Counted from the stretch's first letter, positions 1-7,961 are shown. The stretch is 25,011 bases of DNA from an uncultured Bacilli bacterium (GCA_934148875.1 CAKPDJ010000019.1:1-25011), one strand, 5' to 3'. Notes: a model not told the origin generated them from the letters alone. Numbers and translations are program-made.

Positions 1-41
1 GCCAACAATTCAATTAGAGTAAATCCACTTTTCTTTTTCAT
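1..41 (-). CDS. Type IV prepilin-like protein, N-terminus only (runs off left edge)
   Basis: The first 13 codons read MKKKSGFTLIELL followed by the start of an Ala codon. This is the class III prepilin signal: a short basic leader, Gly before the cleavage point, N-methyl-Phe at +1 and Glu at +5. Such proteins are cleaved and methylated by a prepilin peptidase and assembled into type IV or competence-type pili or pseudopili on the membrane. A ribosome binding site (AGGTGAC) lies just before the ATG. Only the leader and the first residues of the pilin helix are inside the window, so the subfamily cannot be named. A decayed relative lies immediately upstream at 122-373, suggesting a tandem pilin-like family here. 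Confidence 0.8.
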   Translation of the reverse strand, partial: MKKKSGFTLIELL

Positions 42-121
42 ATTGTCACCTACTATACTAATTATAATTTAACTAACGTTTTTAGTAAAGAAAAAGAACC
101 GAATTTTTTATTCAGTTCCGA

Positions 122-373
122 TTAAGATTGGTTAATTATTACTAGTGTGATTTTGGCATAACCATTACCTTCTCGAATACCATTTTGCATTGAACCATCA
201 GTAACTCCACCTATATATCCAGAGCCACCATAGGCACCGTTTTTGTCAATGTGAAAGTTATCGTCAAGTGAACGATAATATAAAAAATCTGTAGTGCTAA
301 ACTAAAAGTGGACAATAAATAAGATTGATTTAGCAAACATTTAATTTATCAATACAGTAATAATTGCGGCTAG
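122..373 (-). pseudogene. Remnant of a pilin-like / glycine-rich protein gene
   Basis: The minus strand from about 297 down to the TAA at 122-124 reads as a C-terminal glycine-rich tail, including GGSGYIGGVTDGSMQNG and GNGYAKITLV. I recognise this as the end of Gly-rich domains found in Bacillota surface proteins, some of which carry prepilin leaders. An in-frame TAG lies at about 304, and no start codon or ribosome binding site precedes the open part. Further upstream, near 345-373, another reading gives LAAIITVLI, which resembles the stretch after a prepilin GFTLIEL motif. I infer a gene that lost its middle and most of its N-terminus. The glycine-rich tail is clear; the pilin part is weak. 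Confidence 0.5.
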
Positions 374-389
374 TTACATATCAAAATGT

Positions 390-426
390 AAAAACCTAGT
401 GGAGTTTTATACTCGACTAGGTTTTT
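390..426 (-). terminator. Intrinsic terminator after ftsK
   Basis: A 15-bp inverted repeat with one mismatch (AAAACCTAGT arms extended by GAGT/ACTC) encloses a 5-nt loop. The outer arm ends in a T-run on the minus strand. It begins about 20 bases past the ftsK stop. Confidence 0.85.
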
Positions 427-446
427 AAGTGTTTTTTTAATTTTTA

Positions 447-2762
447 TTATTCATCATCACTATTATCTAATTTAACTAGCACTTCTCTAGGTTTAGAACC
501 ATTTTGTGGACCGATAATTCCTCTTTCTTCAAGTAAATCAACTATTCTTGCTGCTCTATTATATCCTAATCGATATTTTCTTTGAAGAAGTGATGCACTA
601 ACTTTACCAGTAGTAATTACAAATTCAACCACTTCGTTATAAAGAGGGTCATCATATTCTTCAGGTGCATCTTTAACATCGTTTACGCTCATTCCACCTG
701 TTTCACTACCTTCGCCAAGGTTCATAAATCTTTCATCATATTGGGCTTTTTGCTGTGATACAGTGTAATCAACAATTTTCTGTAAATCTTCGTCAGATAC
801 ATAAGCACCTTGAACACGAACTGGAGTAATATCTCCCATTGGTGAGAATAACATATCACCTTTTCCTAATAATTTTTCAGCTCCGCTTTGATCTAATATA
901 GTACGAGAATCAATATTAGATGATACTGCAAATGCTATACGTGATGGAATGTTTGCTTTAATAACACCTGTGATAACATCAGTTGATGGTCTTTGAGTAG
1001 CTATAATTAAATGAATTCCTGCTGCACGAGCCATTTGAGTTATACGCATAATTGAATCTTCTACTTCTTTACTAGCAACAAGCATTAAATCAGCAAGTTC
1101 GTCTACAATAACGACTATATATGGCATATGCTGCATTTTGTCTTCGTCTGAAAGATTTTCATTCTGTTTATCTACCCATTCGTTATATGTAGCTATATTT
1201 TTAACTCCCTTATCACTAAACTTATCGTATCTGTCTTCCATTTCTCTAACAATTCTCTTCAAAGCATCATTAGCTTTTCTTGGATCAGTAACAACAGGAA
1301 TTAATAAATGTGGTACACCATTGTACATACTAAGTTCTACTTTTTTAGGGTCTACTAAAACAAGTTTAACCTCCGTTGGTTTTGTTCTCATTAATAATGA
1401 GGCAATAATACAGTTGATACAAACAGATTTACCAGATCCAGTTGCACCTGCTACAAGTAAATGCGGTGTTTTATCAATTTCACAGAAGATACTATTTCCC
1501 ATAATATTTTTACCTAAAGCGACCATTAATTTACTCTTTTCTTTATTTGCTGGGAAGCTTTCAAGTATTTCTCTTAATCCAACCGGAGTTACAGTGTCGT
1601 TAGCAAGTTCGATTCCAACAGTACTTTTGCCAGGAATTGGAGCTTGAATACGCACATCTTTCTTAGCTAATGCTAAACTAATTTCTTTATTTAGACTAGT
1701 TATTTTACTCATTTTAGTACCTGATGAAATCTCTAGTTCATATTGAGTAACACTTGGCCCTACGTTAACTTCTACTACTTTTGATGTAATTCCAAAATCT
1801 TTTAATACTTTTTCAAGTTTCATAATATTAGCTTCTATCACATCATTATTGCTACCTGCAGCTTTTTTCTTTGTTGGTGTTAATAAGGATAATGATGGTA
1901 ATTTATAGTTATAGTTAGTATTATCATTAATTTTTACTTCAGTATGTTCTGTCACACTATTAGTATTTCCTATTGGTCCAACGCTCGTCACATTCATATT
2001 ATTTAAACCATTTGAATTAGGAGCTGTTTCTGGTTTTACTGGTTCCTCTTTTAAATGTGTGATTTCATCAATACTATGAATTTTAATTTTATTTTCATCT
2101 TTAGCTTCTGCTTGGGTTAAAGCATCCTTAATTACCGATGAATCATTAACAATAACTCCTGTATCCTCTAATGAGCGCTTTTTCTTCTTTTTTTTCTTAA
2201 ATGGTTTAGTTATTATTGCTACTAAATCAATACCAGTCATAAATACTATTCCTAATACAATTAAAACAGTTGCCACAATATATGTTCCTTCAACTGAAAA
2301 TAATTTATAGAAAACAGTACTAAAAGCTGCACCAATGATTCCAGCACCTTTTAAAGTTAATATTGATCCATTTAATATATTTGAAAAATTGGAAAGTAAG
2401 TTATTGACAGTTTCTTCAAAAACATCTACTACATTAACAACATCTTTGACATAATTTATATGTGATAAAACGATAAAGCCTGTTGCCATAATGTAACAAC
2501 CTATTAATCGCGTGGTGAAAAAATCTGGCCACTCCCTTTTATATATTAAATAAAATCCTAGTAATAAAAATACCAGTAATAAAATTTGATAACCTGTGCC
2601 TATTAAAAACATTGAAAAACTAGCACCAATTTGTCCAATAAATCCCATAGGTTCTGGAACAATGCTTAAAATACTAACGATTATAAATACTAGACCTATA
2701 ATTTCCGTCCAATGTTCAAATTTTTTCTTGGATGGGTCTTTTTTTCTTTTCTTTTTTGCCAT
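447..2762 (-). CDS. ftsK: DNA translocase FtsK/SpoIIIE
   Basis: This is a hexameric, ATP-driven DNA pump anchored at the septum that moves chromosomal DNA during division. In spore formers the SpoIIIE version pumps the chromosome into the forespore. The 771-residue protein has a basic N-terminus, about four membrane segments (roughly 20-40, 50-73, 84-101 and 140-185), and a variable linker with a Lys-rich patch near 189-196. The RecA-like motor carries Walker A GATGSGKS (439-446) and Walker B VIVDEL (551-556). A C-terminal gamma winged helix (about 706-768, LLQRKYRLGYNRAARIVDLL) reads polar DNA motifs. The length is close to the 780-790 residues usual for SpoIIIE. AGGAG precedes the ATG. The gene is alone between its own promoter and terminator. 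Sequence alone does not separate an FtsK from a SpoIIIE role; with sigE and spoIIGA nearby it may serve both. Confidence 0.97.
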   Translation of the reverse strand: MAKKKRKKDPSKKKFEHWTEIIGLVFIIVSILSIVPEPMGFIGQIGASFSMFLIGTGYQILLLVFLLLGFYLIYKREWPDFFTTRLIGCYIMATGFIVLSHINYVKDVVNVVDVFEETVNNLLSNFSNILNGSILTLKGAGIIGAAFSTVFYKLFSVEGTYIVATVLIVLGIVFMTGIDLVAIITKPFKKKKKKKRSLEDTGVIVNDSSVIKDALTQAEAKDENKIKIHSIDEITHLKEEPVKPETAPNSNGLNNMNVTSVGPIGNTNSVTEHTEVKINDNTNYNYKLPSLSLLTPTKKKAAGSNNDVIEANIMKLEKVLKDFGITSKVVEVNVGPSVTQYELEISSGTKMSKITSLNKEISLALAKKDVRIQAPIPGKSTVGIELANDTVTPVGLREILESFPANKEKSKLMVALGKNIMGNSIFCEIDKTPHLLVAGATGSGKSVCINCIIASLLMRTKPTEVKLVLVDPKKVELSMYNGVPHLLIPVVTDPRKANDALKRIVREMEDRYDKFSDKGVKNIATYNEWVDKQNENLSDEDKMQHMPYIVVIVDELADLMLVASKEVEDSIMRITQMARAAGIHLIIATQRPSTDVITGVIKANIPSRIAFAVSSNIDSRTILDQSGAEKLLGKGDMLFSPMGDITPVRVQGAYVSDEDLQKIVDYTVSQQKAQYDERFMNLGEGSETGGMSVNDVKDAPEEYDDPLYNEVVEFVITTGKVSASLLQRKYRLGYNRAARIVDLLEERGIIGPQNGSKPREVLVKLDNSDDE

Positions 2763-2791
2763 AGTAAAACTCCTCTTATGATTATAATAGT

Positions 2792-2800
2792 ATTATAACA
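2792..2800 (-). promoter_or_regulatory. Extended -10 promoter for ftsK
   Basis: TGTTATAAT (TG-n-TATAAT) lies about 30 bases upstream of the ftsK ATG. No good -35 is visible at 16-18 bp spacing, as expected for an extended -10 promoter. A second TATAAT copy at 2781-2786 is closer to the start. Confidence 0.55.
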
Positions 2801-2901
2801 TAATTTTTTAATTAGTAATTAATAAAACAGTAAAAATAATTATTTTATTTAATATACATCATCTATATATTAAATCTTTTTTAATTTTTTTATTTGTGAA
2901 G

Positions 2902-2926
2902 AAAAAAAAGAAGTTTACTACTTCTT
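2902..2926 (-). terminator. Intrinsic terminator after the rsmE pair
   Basis: The arms AAGAAGT/ACTTCTT enclose a 5-nt loop and run into eight Ts on the minus strand. The hairpin overlaps the stop codon of the gene at 2925-3734. Confidence 0.75.
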
Positions 2927-3734
2927 ATTCTAAATTGCTCTTAAGTTCTTTTAAATTTTTTAGAAACATATTTGTATTTTCAATATCATGATCTACTGGT
3001 TTGACATTATTTTCAATTGGTGGCTTTTGAATGCCATATACAGGCGAAATTAAAGGACTACTTTTAAAACCAGATACTGTTGTATCTTTTTGTACTTCAA
3101 CTGTATTGAAGTCATCTAGCTTAGTTTTTTGTTTGTTGTCACGTAATTCATATAACTCGTTAATATTAATTGGGATTTCGTCATCCTCTAAATATTGAAT
3201 TTTTTCGTTTTCACTGTACAAACGATCAAAAGATTCCTTTAGTTCATTATAACTAATAATAGCATTTTTTTCTTGTTCTTCTTCAAATTTTTGATACTTA
3301 TCCTCTTCTTGTTCTTGTTCTTTTTGAGCTTCTTCTAAAGCTTTAGTAATTTCTTCTACTCTAATTTGGGCTTGCGTTTTATCAAGTTCTGTTTCTTGAT
3401 ATGGTTCATTTTTTAATTCACTAATTGTTTCTTGCAACGTTGTTTCTGTATCCTTTATTTCTATTTCTTTAAGCGGTGCTAAATCATCAAAAGTACTGTC
3501 TGGCTTGTCGGTATTTGAATTTATTACCACTTCTTCTAATTTTTCTGACTTTAATTGTTCATTTGAATCAGCTATTATTTTCATATTTAGGGTATCAAAT
3601 AGACTTTTTGGTTCTTTTTTACTTTCTCTTTTATCTAATATAATAATCACTATAATTAAAATAATTACCAAGGCAATTAAGGCATATACAAAAAATAGTT
3701 CACTGCTAATTGCATTATTAAAAATATCTTTCAT
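2925..3734 (-). CDS. Membrane-anchored acidic coiled-coil protein of unknown function
   Basis: I do not recognise the family. The 269-residue protein has one N-terminal membrane segment (about 14-33, rich in Ile and Val) followed by Lys/Arg (DKRESKK). This orients the remaining 235 residues to the cytoplasm. That part is acidic and low in complexity. A heptad-like coiled coil rich in Glu, Gln and Lys spans about 115-175, and the C-terminus contains a short proline-bearing stretch and an amphipathic tail (FLKNLKELKSNL). GGAGTGAAG precedes the ATG. The start lies only four bases past the rsmE stop, so the two are almost certainly cotranscribed. The topology (short anchor plus long cytoplasmic coiled coil) recalls division-site adaptors such as EzrA or GpsB, but no homology to these is visible. 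Confidence 0.8.
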   Translation of the reverse strand: MKDIFNNAISSELFFVYALIALVIILIIVIIILDKRESKKEPKSLFDTLNMKIIADSNEQLKSEKLEEVVINSNTDKPDSTFDDLAPLKEIEIKDTETTLQETISELKNEPYQETELDKTQAQIRVEEITKALEEAQKEQEQEEDKYQKFEEEQEKNAIISYNELKESFDRLYSENEKIQYLEDDEIPININELYELRDNKQKTKLDDFNTVEVQKDTTVSGFKSSPLISPVYGIQKPPIENNVKPVDHDIENTNMFLKNLKELKSNLE

Positions 3735-3738
3735 AACT

Positions 3739-4455
3739 TCACTCCATATCTAAATAACGAATCACACTCATAATAAAAACAGATGCTGTTTCAGTTCTTA
3801 GAACACTATTACCTAAGGAAACTGAAATAAAACCATTGTTTGTAAGTATTTGTTCCTCTTCTTTGGTAAAACCACCCTCGGGTCCTATCACAAATAACAT
3901 TTTAGCACTACTAGAAATATTTGATAATACTTTTTTTAAATTTTGACTAGTTTCATTAACTGTACATAAAAATTTAATGTCATAATCTGACAACTTTACT
4001 AAATTTGATAGATTGATAACATTATCTATAACCGGTATGTTATTACGCTTTGATTGTTCACTTGCCTCTTTTACAATTGTTTGCCAACGCAATATCTTTT
4101 TTTCTTTTTTATTATCTAATTTTATAACAGAATGACTTGCTTCATACGGAATAATTTTAGAAACACCAAGTTCAGTTAATTTTTGTATAATATAATCCAT
4201 TTTCTGTTCTTTTACTAGAGATTGAACTATTGTAACATCGTACGATAAAACATTATCTTCAATTATTTCTTCAATAGCTTGTACTTTAACTAATGGCTCT
4301 AATTCAATGATTTTAGATATATATAATTTATGATTATATACAACTTCTATTTTGTCATTAACATCCATTCTCATAACTTTGGTAATATGATATGAATCAT
4401 CTTTAGATAAAATAGTAGTACTATCAATCATTTGATTTGTAAAATAACGTTGCAT
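3739..4455 (-). CDS. rsmE: 16S rRNA (uracil-1498-N3)-methyltransferase RsmE
   Basis: RsmE uses S-adenosylmethionine to methylate N3 of U1498 in 16S rRNA, in the decoding region of the 30S subunit. The protein has an N-terminal PUA-like domain (about 1-70, starting MQRYF) and a C-terminal SPOUT trefoil-knot domain. The knot motifs IGPEGGF (190-196) and LGNSVLRTETA (214-224) bind the cofactor and are diagnostic. I chose the ATG at 4455, giving 238 residues. A GTG nine bases further upstream is in frame, but it abuts the AGGAG ribosome binding site, which sits at proper distance only from the ATG. The usual neighbour prmA is absent. Instead, a coiled-coil membrane protein follows in the same transcript. 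Confidence 0.95.
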   Translation of the reverse strand: MQRYFTNQMIDSTTILSKDDSYHITKVMRMDVNDKIEVVYNHKLYISKIIELEPLVKVQAIEEIIEDNVLSYDVTIVQSLVKEQKMDYIIQKLTELGVSKIIPYEASHSVIKLDNKKEKKILRWQTIVKEASEQSKRNNIPVIDNVINLSNLVKLSDYDIKFLCTVNETSQNLKKVLSNISSSAKMLFVIGPEGGFTKEEEQILTNNGFISVSLGNSVLRTETASVFIMSVIRYLDME

Positions 4456-4501
4456 AATAATCACTCCTACTTAATTGTATAATATTATTGATTTATATGC
4501 A

Positions 4502-4525
4502 AAGAAAAATGAGCCATAAGCCCAT
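4502..4525 (-). terminator. Intrinsic terminator after the gene at 4532-5185
   Basis: A 7-bp stem with two G-T pairs (ATGGGCT/GGCTCAT on the minus strand) and a 3-nt loop is followed by a T-rich tract. It lies a few bases past the stop codon. Confidence 0.6.
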
Positions 4526-4531
4526 TAATTT

Positions 4532-5185
4532 TTATTGATTATCACAAGTGATATTGTTGTTAATTCTATATTGTTTAGCTGTTATTGTTTTTTCTAATTC
4601 TGGTTGAGAAAAATTACTATTGCCCAAATAATTAATTTTTTCTTGAAATGCAATTATGTCTTCATCATTTGCATTACAACTAATATAAGTAGGTTCAGAT
4701 TGAGCATTATTACTATCACATAATAAACTATTATCAGAAATAATACATCCTGTATTAAATGCGCCTTTTAACCTTATCTCATTATAATTATGACTATCAC
4801 CTTTAACAGCATTTTTACCAGAAAAAGCTGTTACAACCTTAGCTTCACTATTAATAGCATAATAATCGGAAAAATCAAAACTGTACACTTCAACGATTAG
4901 CATATCCTTTAATTGAACAAGTACTTTCATTGAGGTACCTAATAATCCATTAACAGTTTTACCATTAACTAATAATTCTGTTAACTTACCATCTTCCTCA
5001 ATAATCTTATAGGATATAGTACTATTTTCTTTATTAGGTTCTTTGGTGTTATCTTCTGATTTTACATTTTCCGGTTCTTTATTAATTACTTTGTCATAAA
5101 TAATAAAACTGCCTAAACCTAAAATCAATCCAATTAGTATTCCTATTAATATTCCTACACCAATTTTACTCTTATTTGTTTCCAT
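4532..5185 (-). CDS. Membrane-anchored extracytoplasmic protein, unknown function, behind a G10-tract promoter
   Basis: I do not recognise this family. The 217-residue protein starts with a short polar head, then one membrane helix (about 8-30) with glycines at three- to four-residue spacing (IGVGILIGILIGLILGLG). That pattern favours helix packing or dimerisation. There is no lipobox Cys. The rest is predicted outside the membrane: a charged low-complexity linker (34-56) and a compact domain with four Cys (147, 156, 170 and 214) that could form two disulfides. GGGAG precedes the ATG. Its own promoter, with ten consecutive Gs in the spacer, lies directly upstream, and a hairpin terminator follows. 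It is therefore probably a single-gene unit whose expression may switch on and off. The neighbour at 5317-6297 has a similar anchored layout but no visible sequence similarity. Confidence 0.8.
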   Translation of the reverse strand: METNKSKIGVGILIGILIGLILGLGSFIIYDKVINKEPENVKSEDNTKEPNKENSTISYKIIEEDGKLTELLVNGKTVNGLLGTSMKVLVQLKDMLIVEVYSFDFSDYYAINSEAKVVTAFSGKNAVKGDSHNYNEIRLKGAFNTGCIISDNSLLCDSNNAQSEPTYISCNANDEDIIAFQEKINYLGNSNFSQPELEKTITAKQYRINNNITCDNQ

Positions 5186-5215
5186 TTTTACACTCCCTTT
5201 TTCTTATATATTTCT

Positions 5216-5246
5216 ATTCTACCCCCCCCCCGGTCAATTTTGTCAA
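5216..5246 (-). promoter_or_regulatory. Promoter with homopolymer-G spacer (candidate phase-variable promoter)
   Basis: The -35 is a perfect TTGACA (5241-5246) and the -10 is TAGAAT (5216-5221, five of six consensus bases). The spacer is 19 bp: nine mixed bases followed by ten Gs that abut the -10. Optimal sigma-A spacing is 17 bp, so losing two Gs would restore it. The -10 lies about 30 bases upstream of the ATG at 5185. The elements are seen directly; switching is inferred. Confidence 0.75.
5222..5231. repeat. Homopolymer tract, 10 C (10 G on the minus strand)
   Basis: This is an uninterrupted run of ten C/G pairs in an otherwise strongly AT-rich region. I noticed no other G or C run approaching this length in the window. 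Such tracts change length by slipped-strand mispairing during replication. Confidence 0.97.
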
Positions 5247-5316
5247 GAAAAAAGTTTCAATATTTAGAAATAATTTCCGACTTGATGTTCTTGCTAATGT
5301 TTTTATTTTAATAATA

Positions 5317-6297
5317 TTATCTTTCTTTTAATTCAAATGAACCATCATTATTTTTACTTACATAACTTTTGAAATCAGTTATAGATTCAAATCCAATTAA
5401 ATTACCAGCATAATTTTTATCCATTGAATTATAAGCATTAGGATCACCGGCATTAATTACATTACCTAAGTAATATAGCCTACTGTAGCTAAAAAGTTCA
5501 CTGTTTTTAAGTAACACAAAATCTTCATAGTATGCTACTTTAAATTTTTCATACACGTTACCTGATTTTGTTTTGATACTTACTTTATATACATCATATA
5601 GTACATTATCATTTTGGTTATTTGTATATAAATATAGTTTATATGGTACCATATTTACCACTTCACCACTAAATGCTATACTATTTTCCTTTAATTCATT
5701 AGCAGAAAGCTCATGTATTTTAGTTATCATATCGGTTGTTAAATTATTTAAATCAGTTAAATATAATGATAATCCGGTAACAATGTATTCTTTCTTACTA
5801 ATACCAAACCTATATTTATCGCTTGATGCTGTTATAGTTATTTTTTCTGACTCTGTTAATTTATCCTTCTTAGATAGCAAATATTTTATATTATCATGAT
5901 TTTCACATTTGTTATTAGTAACAATTTTAGCGGTTCCTGTGCCATCTGTTCCAGTAAAATTAACGGTAATACATTCAAATGGATCCTTAATGTATTCTAA
6001 AGAATTATACTTAATTAGTGCTCCTACAATGATTAATATTAAAAATACTACTATTGTAATTATTAAAGCTTTAAACTTTCTTTTGCTATGCTGTTTCATT
6101 GACTCATCAATTGCTTTTCTTTTACCTGCTTCCTTAGCATAACTAAGCTTTTCTGCTTTTTGTGAAAGTTCTTCTATATCTGGCTCTCTTTCTATTAGAA
6201 ACTTATGATTACAATATGGACAAACTGCCTCTGTTTTATCTTCTGATACCTGCATAAGTGCGCCACAGTTTTCGCATTTTAAGTCTATTCTTTTCAT
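5317..6297 (-). CDS. Zinc-ribbon, single-span membrane protein with extracytoplasmic domain
   Basis: The 326-residue protein begins with a zinc ribbon: Cys8 and Cys11 (CENC) pair with Cys26 and Cys29 (CPYC). A Lys/Arg-rich segment follows, then one membrane helix (about 76-95). The remaining 230 residues are predicted outside the cell. The first part of that region contains FTGTDGTGTAKI, a beta-strand pattern I associate with Bacillota membrane-bound zinc-ribbon proteins. The cytoplasmic ribbon probably binds a partner protein or stabilises the anchor, and no enzyme motif is visible. AAGGAGAG precedes the ATG. It lies upstream of the G10-promoter gene on the same strand. Between them (5186-5316) I see that promoter but no clear terminator, so readthrough is possible. 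The layout is clear; the function is unknown. Confidence 0.85.
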   Translation of the reverse strand: MKRIDLKCENCGALMQVSEDKTEAVCPYCNHKFLIEREPDIEELSQKAEKLSYAKEAGKRKAIDESMKQHSKRKFKALIITIVVFLILIIVGALIKYNSLEYIKDPFECITVNFTGTDGTGTAKIVTNNKCENHDNIKYLLSKKDKLTESEKITITASSDKYRFGISKKEYIVTGLSLYLTDLNNLTTDMITKIHELSANELKENSIAFSGEVVNMVPYKLYLYTNNQNDNVLYDVYKVSIKTKSGNVYEKFKVAYYEDFVLLKNSELFSYSRLYYLGNVINAGDPNAYNSMDKNYAGNLIGFESITDFKSYVSKNNDGSFELKER

Positions 6298-6395
6298 ATT
6301 ACTCTCCTTACTATTATATATAAATAATACAATAAATTCTTGAAAAAAACAACTTCAATAATAACTTTTCAAGAGAGAGTGCAATTCCATTATAA

Positions 6396-6421
6396 TAAAA
6401 ATACCTGATAACAGGTATTTT
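6396..6421 (-). terminator. Hairpin terminator after sigE
   Basis: A perfect 10-bp stem (AAAATACCTG/CAGGTATTTT) with a 4-nt loop is followed on the minus strand by TATTATAA. It overlaps the sigE stop codon. The U-tract is short, so strength is uncertain. Confidence 0.65.
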
Positions 6422-7112
6422 AGCATCGTACTAGATTACGTAATCTTTTAATAACTTTTTTTTCAATTCTCGAAATATATGACTGGCTAATTCCTAGAAG
6501 ATCTGCTACATCTTTTTGTGTCATTTCTTTATGACCCATTAATCCATATCTTAGGACTATAATTTCTTTGTCTCGGTGATTTAACTTATTGATTTCCTCC
6601 ATTACAATATTTTTTTCTGTTTCATGCTCTAAATTTTTTGTTACAATGTCAGGATCTGTTCCTAAAATATCTTCTAATCTTAATTCATTACCATCAGGGT
6701 CAAAACTAAGCGACTCATCAAAACTAACTTCTGTACGTACACGTTTATTTTTACGTAAATACATAAGAATTTCATTGTCTATACAACGAGATGCATAAGT
6801 TGCCAGTTTAATATTTTTATCCTTTGAAAATGTTTTAATTCCTTTAATTAATCCTATTGTGCCAATACTTACTAAATCCTCTAAATCAACTTTAGTATTT
6901 TCATATTTTTTAGCTAAGAAAACTACTAGCCTTAGATTGTGTTCAATTAATTTATCTCTCGCAAACAAATCACCATCAGAAGATAATGCTAAATAATATT
7001 CTTCTTCTTCCTTCTTTAGTGGTGGTGGTAATATATCAGCTGCACCAACATAAAATAATACATTAACATGATTAATAATACTTCCAATTATCAACAATAA
7101 GCAAATCATCAT
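6420..7112 (-). CDS. sigE: RNA polymerase sporulation sigma factor SigE (pro-sigma-E)
   Basis: SigE directs early mother-cell transcription during sporulation. It is made as an inactive membrane-bound precursor and cleaved by SpoIIGA. The 230-residue protein closely matches the family: a prosequence ending at FYVGA (20-24), then ILPPPL (27-32), region 2 (about 53-122, including NLRLVV and SIGTIGLIKG) and a region 4 helix-turn-helix (about 198-219, TQKDVADLLGISQSYISRIEKK). AAGGAGGATG precedes the ATG. The prosequence is odd. It is uniformly hydrophobic, with no Lys or Arg in its first 32 residues, whereas the Bacillus version is amphipathic and basic. The gene follows spoIIGA on the same strand, 72 bases away, the classic spoIIG arrangement. 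The sigG gene that often follows is absent. Confidence 0.95.
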   Translation of the reverse strand: MMICLLLIIGSIINHVNVLFYVGAADILPPPLKKEEEEYYLALSSDGDLFARDKLIEHNLRLVVFLAKKYENTKVDLEDLVSIGTIGLIKGIKTFSKDKNIKLATYASRCIDNEILMYLRKNKRVRTEVSFDESLSFDPDGNELRLEDILGTDPDIVTKNLEHETEKNIVMEEINKLNHRDKEIIVLRYGLMGHKEMTQKDVADLLGISQSYISRIEKKVIKRLRNLVRC

Positions 7113-7184
7113 TCATCCTCCTTAATTAATTATATGTATTTCTAATTTAGTATAGAAAAAAAGATTTGAAAACTTTGTCGCTTC

Positions 7185-7961
7185 TTATGATAAATAATCT
7201 TTATGTAATAAAACTTCAACCCCATCTATTTTGAAAGGCTCTATGCTAATTGCAATTAATGGTTTGTTTACGATTTTTTTCTTATCTAAAATAATTTTGT
7301 CAGCCTTAAAACATGATAGTATTCCTGTATGTTCTAAAGTTTGATATGGTACATAAATTGGTTTATCTATTTTAGGAAAATTTTTATCGTATAGTAAAAT
7401 TATTGGTTTATGAAAATATGGATCATACAATTTATTACCGGTATCTAAATAACTGTTGTAGGAATAGATTTTATCTTTATAATAAATATCTACTTGGTAA
7501 TGATAATTATTAGCAATTTTAAGTTCTTTGTTTTGTTTTATGTATAAAATTAAAATAATAGGACTTAATATTATCAGAACTATAAAGTTTATACTATAAC
7601 TATTATGAAAAAAAATTAATCCTATGTTTTTATAAGAAAATTCTATGTTTAAATAATATAGAAAACCACCCATAATGATACTAACAAAATATAAATAGAG
7701 AATATTTTTTATAAAATAAGTTTTTGTTTTATAACCAAATGTTATTAAAATCATAAGTAGAGAAATTATTACTTTGAATATGAATAATGTAACTGAATTC
7801 ATGTTTAAAAATAGTGCTATTAGACTTAATGCCCCAATTAATGCACCAATTATGGGTTTATACCATTTAACGCTTCTTTTCAAAACTACTTTTACTGTTA
7901 GAAGTAATAATAAATCAAACATAAAATTAACAAAAAAAACTAGATCAAGATATATTTTCAT
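7185..7961 (-). CDS. spoIIGA: Sporulation sigma-E factor-processing peptidase SpoIIGA
   Basis: SpoIIGA is a membrane aspartic protease that removes the prosequence of pro-sigma-E in the mother cell after SpoIIR arrives from the forespore. The 258-residue protein has five or so membrane segments in its first 143 residues and a cytoplasmic C-terminal domain. The active-site motif is YLDTGNKLYDP (171-181, Asp173), conserved in this family. AAGGTGATAAT directly precedes the ATG. It is slightly shorter than the Bacillus protein (about 309 residues), with the missing length at the C-terminal end. Upstream, a TTAACA lies 21 bp from a TAATAT. A long-spaced promoter is known for Bacillus spoIIG, but the match here is weak and I saw no convincing Spo0A box. 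Confidence 0.92.
   Translation of the reverse strand: MKIYLDLVFFVNFMFDLLLLLTVKVVLKRSVKWYKPIIGALIGALSLIALFLNMNSVTLFIFKVIISLLMILITFGYKTKTYFIKNILYLYFVSIIMGGFLYYLNIEFSYKNIGLIFFHNSYSINFIVLIILSPIILILYIKQNKELKIANNYHYQVDIYYKDKIYSYNSYLDTGNKLYDPYFHKPIILLYDKNFPKIDKPIYVPYQTLEHTGILSCFKADKIILDKKKIVNKPLIAISIEPFKIDGVEVLLHKDYLS

Noticed and set aside
1138..1647. Plus-strand open frame inside ftsK (and similar frames inside other genes)
   Set aside because: It lies opposite a well-supported gene, with no ribosome binding site or recognisable domain. It is an open shadow of AT-rich coding DNA.
7175..7180. TTGTCG resembling part of a Spo0A box
   Set aside because: It lies between spoIIGA and sigE, not at the operon promoter, and only six bases match.
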